Shown in pieces: positions 24,587 through 30,895 of a stretch of 64,000 nucleotides of DNA. The stretch is from the NCBI GenBank assembly GCA_041392205.1, contig JAWKMO010000003.1, positions 124,001 through 188,000 of the forward strand, written 5' to 3'. Source of the DNA: Halomarinibacterium sp041392205 (GTDB lineage Bacteria; Bacteroidota; Bacteroidia; Flavobacteriales; Flavobacteriaceae). The position numbers and the translations under genes are program-made. The notes under the pieces are model-generated. The model was given only the letters and a program-made list of their open reading frames with translations, had not been told where the DNA came from and ran no database searches. Within the stretch, counting starts at the first letter, position 1. Each line of letters starts with the position of its first letter.

Positions 24587-24922
24587 TTAAAATCCAAGAT
24601 CCCTTTCAATTTCTTCCATTTCAACCATGTCTGCCGCTTCTTGTAAGGTGGGTACAACCATCATTTCGTCGGGAATATCATCAGGATCAATAGCGGTATT
24701 AACCAAAATTAAAGAGTGTTTTGCAGCTCTATGTTTAGTGGAAAGTGGTAAGAGTTCAAGAAGTTCCTCCAAATTAATATGGGTATACTTTAAAAGGTCT
24801 ATCACCACATTTCTATCTTTAAAATTTTTTAAAACTTGTTCTGTAATAAAGGGGACAAATTCTGAATAACTTCCTTTATCATCTCCCAACACCACATAAG
24901 TATTGTATTCGCTAATCGTCAT
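24587..24922 (-). CDS. Small STAS-like protein
   Basis: A 111-residue acidic cytosolic protein. The pattern VVIDLLKYTHINLEELLELLPLSTKHR followed by HSLILVNTAIDPDDIPDEM has the strand-helix order of STAS/anti-sigma-antagonist domains. The usual phospho-acceptor serine cannot be placed with confidence. Its start overlaps the end of pyrB by 11 bp and it precedes rnz, so it may be co-expressed with both. Relatives in flavobacteria are, as I recall, sometimes labelled ribonuclease Z only because of this neighbour. Function unknown. Confidence 0.72.
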   Translation of the reverse strand: MTISEYNTYVVLGDDKGSYSEFVPFITEQVLKNFKDRNVVIDLLKYTHINLEELLELLPLSTKHRAAKHSLILVNTAIDPDDIPDEMMVVPTLQEAADMVEMEEIERDLGF

Positions 24923-25850
24923 GATGTTTTATTTTTGAAGCCAATAAATAAATAACCGCCATTCGAATAGCCACCCCATTTTGTACTTGATCCAAAATAA
25001 TGGCTTGTTTACTGTCGGCCACATCACTAGTAATTTCAACTCCTCTATTAATAGGTCCTGGATGCATTACTAGGATTTCCTTAGGCAAAGAATCTAAAAT
25101 TTTCTTGGTAAGTCCAAATTGTTGCGCATACTCTCGTGTCGACGGAAAATAACTAATGTCCATACGTTCATTTTGTACACGAAGCATATTGGCTACATCG
25201 CACCACTCTAAGGCTTTTATTAAAGAGCTCTCTACTGCTACTCCTAATTTTTCTATGTATTTGGGAAGTAACGTTTTTGGCCCGCATACTTTCACCTTTG
25301 CGCCTAATTTTTGGAGGGCAAAAATATTGGATAATGCCACCCTTGAATGCAAAATATCTCCTACAATAACCACTTTTTTTCCTGCTACGTCACCCAATTT
25401 TTCACGAATAGAAAAACAATCCAGCAATGCTTGAGTGGGGTGTTCATGTGCCCCATCACCAGCATTTACAATACTTGCATTTATATGTTTTGAGAGAAAC
25501 ACCCCAGCTCCCGGGTTGGGATGCCGCATGACCACCATATCTACCTTCATAGACAAGATATTATTTACGGTATCGATTAAGGTTTCCCCCTTTTTTACGG
25601 AAGAAGATGCGGCAGAGAAGTTAATAACATCTGCAGAAAGTCTTTTTTCAGCCAATTCAAAAGAAAGTCGCGTACGAGTACTATTTTCAAAAAACAAATT
25701 TGCGATGGTAATATCCCTTAGCGAAGGAACCTTTTTAATAGGTCTATTGATTACCTCTTTAAAATGATCTGCTGTTTCGAAGATGAGTTGAATGTCTTCT
25801 TCGGTAATGTATTTAATTCCTAATAAGTGATTTACACTTAACTCGCTCAT
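24912..25850 (-). CDS. pyrB: Aspartate carbamoyltransferase, catalytic chain
   Basis: Condenses carbamoyl phosphate with aspartate in pyrimidine synthesis. The 312 residues carry the carbamoyl phosphate motif FFENSTRTRLSFELA (about residues 53-67), KKGETLIDTV, MRHPNPGAG, HEHPTQALLDCFSI (about 135-148) and the aspartate-site VMHPGPINRGVEI (about 262-274). It starts 1 bp after the pyrR stop, so pyrR-pyrB form an operon. No pyrI regulatory chain is present, as expected for the PyrR-linked type. Confidence 0.97.
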   Translation of the reverse strand: MSELSVNHLLGIKYITEEDIQLIFETADHFKEVINRPIKKVPSLRDITIANLFFENSTRTRLSFELAEKRLSADVINFSAASSSVKKGETLIDTVNNILSMKVDMVVMRHPNPGAGVFLSKHINASIVNAGDGAHEHPTQALLDCFSIREKLGDVAGKKVVIVGDILHSRVALSNIFALQKLGAKVKVCGPKTLLPKYIEKLGVAVESSLIKALEWCDVANMLRVQNERMDISYFPSTREYAQQFGLTKKILDSLPKEILVMHPGPINRGVEITSDVADSKQAIILDQVQNGVAIRMAVIYLLASKIKHHDD

Positions 25851-25851
25851 A

Positions 25852-26391
25852 TTATTTTTCTACTAAATAAACTGCATCTTCACCCTCATTTTCCAGCCAA
25901 CATACTTTTACTTTTTCATTATTTATGGCATCTACCTGTCTGCCTCTATAATCGGGCTGAATGGGTAAATGTCTACTAAAACGCCTATCAATAAGCGTTA
26001 AAAGCTCAATTTCTAAGGGTCTTCCAAACGATTGAATTGCAGTTAATGCGCTTCGAATACTCCTACCCGTATATAAAACATCGTCTATAAAAACGACTTT
26101 TTTATTTTCTACGATAAAATCTATTTTGGTCGTATTGGCCTCCAGTGGTTTTTCACTTCTTCGGAAATCATCTCTATAAAAAGTAATGTCCAAATACCCT
26201 AGTGAAATTTTTTTTATTTTATATTCTTGCTCTAGCAATTGTTTAAGGCGTTCGGCCAGAAAAATTCCTCTAGGCTGAATTCCTATAAGGACTGTATTTT
26301 CAAAAGTATCATGATTTTCAATTAATTGACAAGCCAAACGGTGGAGTGCGATGTTAATTTCAGTAGCGTTGAGAAGCACTTTTTGGCTCAT
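25852..26391 (-). CDS. pyrR: PyrR bifunctional regulator / uracil phosphoribosyltransferase
   Basis: A 179-residue phosphoribosyltransferase of the PyrR family, which in Firmicutes binds pyr mRNA leaders. The PRPP loop is VVFIDDVLYTGRSIRSAL (about residues 97-114); GIQPRGIFLAERL and IELLTLIDRRFSRHLPIQPDYRGR complete the pattern. Here the -7 element (26419-26426) lies only 28 bp from the ATG, so the leader is about 20 nt and cannot hold an attenuator. RNA-based regulation of this operon is therefore unlikely at this site. It precedes pyrB. Confidence 0.92.
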   Translation of the reverse strand: MSQKVLLNATEINIALHRLACQLIENHDTFENTVLIGIQPRGIFLAERLKQLLEQEYKIKKISLGYLDITFYRDDFRRSEKPLEANTTKIDFIVENKKVVFIDDVLYTGRSIRSALTAIQSFGRPLEIELLTLIDRRFSRHLPIQPDYRGRQVDAINNEKVKVCWLENEGEDAVYLVEK

Positions 26392-26418
26392 AGAAGTTTC
26401 TGAATATTATTCAGAAGG

Positions 26419-26426
26419 CAAATTTA
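26419..26426 (-). promoter_or_regulatory. -7 promoter element for pyrR-pyrB
   Basis: On the minus strand TAAATTTG matches TAnnTTTG, 27 bp before the pyrR ATG. It lies between that ATG and the rpsA terminator. Confidence 0.55.
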
Positions 26427-26471
26427 AGGGTTTTTGTTTAATATTTACCTCTGAAATTAGATTTAATAAAA

Positions 26472-26497
26472 AAGCCCTTCCATAGGGAAGGGCTTTT
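26472..26497 (-). terminator. Intrinsic terminator of rpsA
   Basis: A perfect 10-bp stem, aagcccttcc (26472-26481) with ggaagggctt (26486-26495), has a 4-nt loop and A/T-runs on both sides. It lies 24 bp past the rpsA stop. Confidence 0.9.
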
Positions 26498-26518
26498 GTT
26501 AAGGTTTAGGAAGAAGGA

Positions 26519-28360
26519 TTACTTCTTTTTCTTTCCTTCCATTTTATCTTTAATCTCTTGAAGCTTGGCATTAGCATCTCCTAAGGTAGGCTTTGCTTCT
26601 TCCGCTTGTTGGGCAGCAGCTTTTGCGGCTTGCTTTACAATTTTAGCTTCTTCTTCTTTATGAATAGACATATGAGACGCCACTACTTTCTTGAATTCTT
26701 TGTTAAACTCAATAATAACAAATTCGGCTTCTTCTCCTTTTTTCAATTCACTTCCGTCTTCTTTTTCTAGGTGACGTTTTGGAATAAATGCACTAATGTC
26801 TTCATTAAAGTTAATTACCGCACCTTTGTCTACCATTTCGTCGATCGCTGCAGTATGCTTGGTTCCCACTGCAAAGTCATCTTCATATTTATCCCAAGGA
26901 TTATCCATAGTTTGTTTGTGGCCTAAGCTTAGTTTACGCCCTTCAACATCTAATTCTAATACTACCACCTCTAATTTGTCTCCAATATTAGTAAACTCAC
27001 TTGGATGCTTAATTTTCTTCGTCCAAGAAAGATCACTTATATAGATAAGGCCGTCGATTCCTTCTTCTAATTCTACAAATACCCCAAAGTTGGTAAAATT
27101 ACGCACAATTCCTGTGTGGTTAGAACCTACTGGGTATTTTGCCGTAATATCGGTCCAAGGATCGGGGGTCATTTGCTTAATTCCTAAAGACATTTTACGT
27201 TCTTCACGGTCTAATGTTAATACCACCGCTTCTACTTCATCTCCTACACTAACAAAATCCTGCGCACTACGCAAATGAGTTGACCAAGACATTTCACTTA
27301 CGTGAATAAGTCCTTCTACTCCTTCAGCAATTTCAATAAAGGCTCCGTAATCTGCAATAACTACAACTTTTCCTTTTACTTTATCTCCAACTTTTAATTC
27401 TTTTCCTAGAGCTTCCCAAGGATGCGCGTTTAATTGTTTAAGACCTAATTGAATACGAGTTTTGTCTTCATCAAAATCAAGAATAACAACATTCAACTTT
27501 TGATCTAAATCCACAATTTCGTTAGGGTGGTTAATTCGTGACCAAGAAAGATCTGTTATGTGAATTAATCCATCTACCCCTCCTAAATCAACAAATACTC
27601 CATAAGAAGTTACGTTTTTCACCACTCCTTCTAATACTTGTCCTTTTTCAAGTTGACCAATGATTTCTTTCTTTTGCTCTTCAATATCTGCTTCAATAAG
27701 TGCTTTGTGAGATACTACAACATTTTTAAATTCATGATTGATTTTTACAATCTTGAATTCCATAGTTTTTCCAACATACACATCATAATCGCGAATGGGT
27801 TTCACATCTATTTGTGAACCTGGTAAGAAAGCTTCGATACCAAATACATCGACAATCATTCCGCCTTTGGTTCGACACTTCACAAAACCGTTTACTACCG
27901 TTCCTTCGTCGTGTGCTTTGTTTACACGATCCCAAGATTTAATAGTTCTTGCTTTACGATGAGAAAGGATTAATTGTCCTGTGGCATCTTCACGAACATC
28001 GATTAATACTTCTACTTTATCCCCTACTTTTAAATTAGGGTTGTAACGGAATTCGTTTAACGATATAACACCTTCGCTTTTGGCATTAATGTCGATAATC
28101 GCATCACGATCTGTTAAATACACAACAACACCTTCTACAACCTCATCGTTTAAAGTATCTACAAAGTTTTCGGCTACCAGTTTTTCAAATTCTTGTAACT
28201 GTCCTTCGTCTACTTGGTCGATTCCTTCTTCGTAGTTGTGCCAGTTAAAATCTTTTAGGAATTTTTCAGGGTTTGCTTCTTTTGCAGAAACTTCCTGCTT
28301 AGGTTGAGCTACTGCTGTTTCTTCAACTGTAACTTCTTCGTTTTTTGCTTTTTCAGCCAT
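26519..28360 (-). CDS. rpsA: 30S ribosomal protein S1
   Basis: Binds mRNA on the small subunit and helps initiation, which matters in Bacteroidota where Shine-Dalgarno use is weak. The 613 residues contain an acidic N-terminal part and at least five S1 (OB-fold) repeats. These are recognised by recurrent blocks such as VVNGFVKCRTKGGMIVDVFGIEAFLPGSQID, VKNVTSYGVFVDLGGVDGLIHITDLSW, VVVIADYGAFIEIAEGVEGLIHVSEMSW and VRNFTNFGVFVELEEGIDGLIYISDLSW. The C-terminus is Lys/Glu/Ala-rich, ending MEGKKKK. It is transcribed alone, from a textbook promoter through a leader of about 150 nt, to the terminator at 26472. Confidence 0.96.
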   Translation of the reverse strand: MAEKAKNEEVTVEETAVAQPKQEVSAKEANPEKFLKDFNWHNYEEGIDQVDEGQLQEFEKLVAENFVDTLNDEVVEGVVVYLTDRDAIIDINAKSEGVISLNEFRYNPNLKVGDKVEVLIDVREDATGQLILSHRKARTIKSWDRVNKAHDEGTVVNGFVKCRTKGGMIVDVFGIEAFLPGSQIDVKPIRDYDVYVGKTMEFKIVKINHEFKNVVVSHKALIEADIEEQKKEIIGQLEKGQVLEGVVKNVTSYGVFVDLGGVDGLIHITDLSWSRINHPNEIVDLDQKLNVVILDFDEDKTRIQLGLKQLNAHPWEALGKELKVGDKVKGKVVVIADYGAFIEIAEGVEGLIHVSEMSWSTHLRSAQDFVSVGDEVEAVVLTLDREERKMSLGIKQMTPDPWTDITAKYPVGSNHTGIVRNFTNFGVFVELEEGIDGLIYISDLSWTKKIKHPSEFTNIGDKLEVVVLELDVEGRKLSLGHKQTMDNPWDKYEDDFAVGTKHTAAIDEMVDKGAVINFNEDISAFIPKRHLEKEDGSELKKGEEAEFVIIEFNKEFKKVVASHMSIHKEEEAKIVKQAAKAAAQQAEEAKPTLGDANAKLQEIKDKMEGKKKK

Positions 28361-28509
28361 TTTAAGTAAGAATGCACGGGTATATTTTTATTAGAAACTT
28401 CATCGTGCTTTGTATTCTATGTTCTTACTGAAAGAGTTGCGACCATCCCATAGAAGGGTTCTGTTTTTTTGTTCATTCCTTTTCGCTTTCAGATAATGTC
28501 GCCAAAAAG
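28361..28509 (-). promoter_or_regulatory. Long structured 5' leader of rpsA
   Basis: The inferred start site is near 28509, giving a leader of about 149 nt. On the minus strand GCGAC (complement of 28498-28502) can pair with GTCGC (complement of 28439-28443). Inside this, CCC and GGG flank a short loop near 28447-28458. S1 autoregulates its own mRNA in E. coli, so a regulatory leader is plausible. The structure is hand-drawn and unproven. Confidence 0.45.
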
Positions 28510-28514
28510 GGTCG

Positions 28515-28545
28515 CAAAATTACTATTTTACTTTTGATTTTCAAA
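28515..28545 (-). promoter_or_regulatory. Complete Bacteroidota promoter for rpsA
   Basis: On the minus strand TTTG (complement of 28542-28545), exactly 19 bp of spacer and TAATTTTG (complement of 28515-28522) match both the -33 and -7 elements of the Bacteroidota primary-sigma consensus. It is the best promoter in the window. An 8-bp inverted repeat, ttgcgacc (28437-28444) and ggtcgcaa (28510-28517), partly overlaps the -7 element. Confidence 0.8.
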
Positions 28546-28579
28546 GAGTTTTGCCTTTCAAAAGCATTTTATTATAAAA

Positions 28580-28605
28580 TTATTTTTAATACGTATTAAA
28601 AATAA
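28580..28605. repeat. Perfect 26-bp palindrome
   Basis: The 13-base half TTATTTTTAATAC is followed by its exact reverse complement, centred on TACGTA. It lies about 35 bp upstream of the rpsA -33 element and about 115 bp upstream of the ECF-like promoter of the micro-ORFs. It has no T-run, so it looks more like an operator or a cruciform site than a terminator. Confidence 0.6.
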
Positions 28606-28719
28606 AGTTAATCAACCAAAAAAGCTGTAAATACAGATTCTAAGAAGAAACCCTACTTCCTTTACCTCTCTTTTTTTTAGTTAAAATTTGTTAAATTACT
28701 ACTTTGTTATACATAGTAC

Positions 28720-28747
28720 TGTAACATTTTTATATTACTATCGTCTA
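28720..28747 (+). promoter_or_regulatory. Candidate ECF-sigma promoter of the micro-ORF unit
   Basis: TGTAAC (28720-28725), 15 bp of spacer and TCGTCT (28741-28746) have the form of an ECF promoter (AAC-type -35, CGTC-type -10). The same TGTAACATTTT and the same spacing to TCT occur in front of the ECF sigma gene at 33574. The first micro-ORF starts 50 bp downstream. Confidence 0.45.
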
Positions 28748-28796
28748 TCTAGTATCAATCATTAATTAAAAAACGAACAATTTAAAAACAACAATC

Positions 28797-28883
28797 ATGA
28801 GAACATTAAACAGTAACACCTTAACAGAAAAACCAAAAAGCTCTTTAGGATTTGTATGGAATACAAAAAGAAGATATAGATAA
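28797..28883 (+). CDS. Micro-ORF A, 28 residues, unknown
   Basis: I translated this by hand: it opens MRTLNSNTLTEKPKSS and ends GFVWNTKRRYR. It is too short for usual gene calling. Support comes from context: an ECF-like promoter 50 bp upstream, a second micro-ORF 23 bp downstream, and a strong terminator after that. The otherwise empty 720-bp gap needs some transcript to explain that terminator's plus-strand orientation, although cmk also uses the site. The C-terminus is basic and aromatic; there is no membrane segment. It could be a leader peptide, a small protein or chance. Confidence 0.4.
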   Translation: MRTLNSNTLTEKPKSSLGFVWNTKRRYR

Positions 28884-28906
28884 GGGTAACCTTAAAAATT
28901 AAAGCT

Positions 28907-29041
28907 ATGAATCCACTTTTAAAAAACCGTAAAATAGTAAAGAGAGAAAATAGACGAAGGGATTTACATTTTTTAAAAAGGAGCTATTTCCCAAGCGTAA
29001 TTACAGGGCCAAATGATTACAATTGTCTTGCAACAATTTAA
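28907..29041 (+). CDS. Micro-ORF B, 44 residues, unknown
   Basis: Translated by hand: it opens MNPLLKNRKIVKRENRRRD and ends GPNDYNCLATI. The first 26 residues are strongly basic (Lys/Arg-rich) and the end is neutral with a single Cys. No hydrophobic helix is present, so it is not a membrane toxin. A nucleic-acid or ribosome-binding small protein would fit the charge, which is only inference. It ends 19 bp before a strong bidirectional terminator and follows micro-ORF A by 23 bp. Confidence 0.4.
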   Translation: MNPLLKNRKIVKRENRRRDLHFLKRSYFPSVITGPNDYNCLATI

Positions 29042-29053
29042 GGCCTTTAAAAT

Positions 29054-29085
29054 AAAAAAAGCCGCTTTTAAAGCGGCTTTTTTTT
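29054..29085. terminator. Strong bidirectional terminator
   Basis: The stem gccgctt (29061-29067) with aagcggc (29071-29077) is flanked by seven As on the left and eight Ts on the right, so it can serve both strands. It ends the micro-ORF unit on the plus strand and cmk (stop at 29084) on the minus strand. Confidence 0.9.
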
Positions 29086-29782
29086 AAGACTTAACCCTTC
29101 CTGCTATTCGGTCTTTTGCTAACTGAAGCAATATATGAAATTGGTCTTCTTGATTGGTATCACTATTGTCTATCACAATAGCACCTTCGGCAATTTTTAG
29201 CGGTGAATCTTTTCTGGTAGAATCGATGGTGTCCCGTTCGGTAACATTTTCCAACACTTCTTCAAAAGTAAGGGAATCACCTCGTTCTAGTAACTCTTCG
29301 TAACGCCTTTGCGCTCTAACTTTATGGGATGCCGTCATAAATATTTTTAGTTCGGCATTAGGAAAAACGACCGACCCAATATCTCTGCCATCCATAACGA
29401 TGCCACCTTCCTTACCCATTTGTTGTTGTTGTTCTACCAATTTTTTCCGTACTGCGGAAACCGTGGCAATAGGGCTTACAAATTCTGAAACCTCCAACGT
29501 TCGAATTTGTTTTTCTACATTTTCTCCATTCAAATATATTTCTGCTTTATTGTCTAAATTCTTTTTGAATGTTAACTGAATGTCTTTCAAGGAATGAATT
29601 AAACGCTCTTTGTCAAAATGCTTTCTCGAAATAAATCCTTTTCGAAGCGCAAATAAAGTGACTGCTCGATACATCGCCCCCGAATCCACATAAATATATT
29701 TCAAGTAATCTGCCAATTGCTTTGCAACCGTACTCTTGCCAGTAGAAGAATGTCCATCAATAGCAATGGTAATTTTTGGCAT
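29084..29782 (-). CDS. cmk: Cytidylate kinase
   Basis: Phosphorylates CMP and dCMP with ATP. The 232 residues carry the P-loop IDGHSSTGKSTVAKQLAD (about residues 8-25), YVDSGAMYRAVTLFAL (about 31-46), GIVMDGRDIGSVVFPNAELKIFMTAS (about 125-150), RYEELLERGD and ERDTIDSTRKDSPLKIAEGAIVIDNS. The start overlaps the porQ stop by 1 bp, so both are translated from one mRNA. The porQ-cmk pairing is, as I recall, common in flavobacteria. Confidence 0.96.
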   Translation of the reverse strand: MPKITIAIDGHSSTGKSTVAKQLADYLKYIYVDSGAMYRAVTLFALRKGFISRKHFDKERLIHSLKDIQLTFKKNLDNKAEIYLNGENVEKQIRTLEVSEFVSPIATVSAVRKKLVEQQQQMGKEGGIVMDGRDIGSVVFPNAELKIFMTASHKVRAQRRYEELLERGDSLTFEEVLENVTERDTIDSTRKDSPLKIAEGAIVIDNSDTNQEDQFHILLQLAKDRIAGRVKS

Positions 29783-30801
29783 TACTGAAGATTTATATTG
29801 AGTCCGAAAAAGCTAGTGGCTGCCGCAGAGTTATATTTTGAATAGGCATAACTTAACCGAAGTTTATTAAGTTTAATGGAAAATCCAGCACTTAATCCTG
29901 CAAACGAACGCTGTTCAATAATTCGTAATTCTTCGGCACGACGTAAATTATAACCTAATCTTAAGTTGAAACCGCTTTCGGGAAAAAGTTCAATTCCTAC
30001 TATCATATGCCGAAAAGCATTATCTATAAAGGTGATTTTTTCGGAGGTTGTATTTCCTTCCAAATCGATTTCATCGCGATTTGGGTTGGCAAATGCAATG
30101 TTCCAAGTTTGCATATTTTCCAAAGTAAAATGCCACCGTATAGGAATGTTTTGAAGCGTTTGAGAGATTCCTAAAACTACTTCAAAGGGTAATTTTTCAA
30201 TAGTGTTTTCGTACGGTTCTATTTGGGTTCCTAAATTTCTTGCAACTGCAGTTATATGCAAATCCCAGTCTTCGTAAACATACATAACAGCCACATCTAT
30301 TGCTACTCCTAAGGAACTATATTGCTCTAATTTTGAAGAAATAAATTTTACATTGCCCCCAATATGAAAATTGGTAAAAGCAATGTTTCTAGCATGCCCA
30401 AAAGAAAGGGCTACTTCCCCTCCACCAAAGGAATCTGTGGGGTTCCCTTGTTCGTCATAACCATCAAATTTACCATAATTAATATACGTTACTCCTGTAT
30501 GCAATACTTGGGTTCTTCGATCCCATAAATAGGCATAAGAAGCGGTTCCATAACTAACATCTCCCAAGTAGTTGTTAAAATTTAAACTTAATTGGTTGTC
30601 CATTTCTGGGTTAATGCTCGCGGGATTATACATCCCTTGTGTGGGATCATAATCATAATTGGTAACGACTTTCCCTCCCAAAGCCACTTGCCTTGGAGAA
30701 ATACCTAAATTAAGAAATTGATAGGTGGCTCTTCCTCCTACTTGCGCAAGGGTTGCGGTAGCAAAAAAAAGAAAACTTATTAAAGTGAGTTTTTGAACCA
30801 T
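29782..30801 (-). CDS. porQ: Type IX secretion system protein PorQ
   Basis: An outer-membrane beta-barrel protein needed for type IX secretion in Porphyromonas, where it is described with PorZ and PorU in the attachment complex. The 339 residues have a signal peptide (cleavage near ATATLAQ). The typical start GGRATYQFLNLGISPRQVALGGKVV is followed by many amphipathic strands and ends with a C-terminal strand SFFGLNINLQ. The pattern MYNPASINPEMDNQLSLNF is like PorQ/PorV-type proteins. It is coupled to cmk. The assignment rests on family resemblance and the cmk neighbour. Confidence 0.85.
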   Translation of the reverse strand: MVQKLTLISFLFFATATLAQVGGRATYQFLNLGISPRQVALGGKVVTNYDYDPTQGMYNPASINPEMDNQLSLNFNNYLGDVSYGTASYAYLWDRRTQVLHTGVTYINYGKFDGYDEQGNPTDSFGGGEVALSFGHARNIAFTNFHIGGNVKFISSKLEQYSSLGVAIDVAVMYVYEDWDLHITAVARNLGTQIEPYENTIEKLPFEVVLGISQTLQNIPIRWHFTLENMQTWNIAFANPNRDEIDLEGNTTSEKITFIDNAFRHMIVGIELFPESGFNLRLGYNLRRAEELRIIEQRSFAGLSAGFSIKLNKLRLSYAYSKYNSAAATSFFGLNINLQ

Positions 30802-30895
30802 TAACCTAGCAAACGTTCCTTGGAGTTTAAACGACTACAATGATAATTTATTTTTGGCGACTAAAAAAGGATTATCCCTCTATCGTTTTAAGAGA

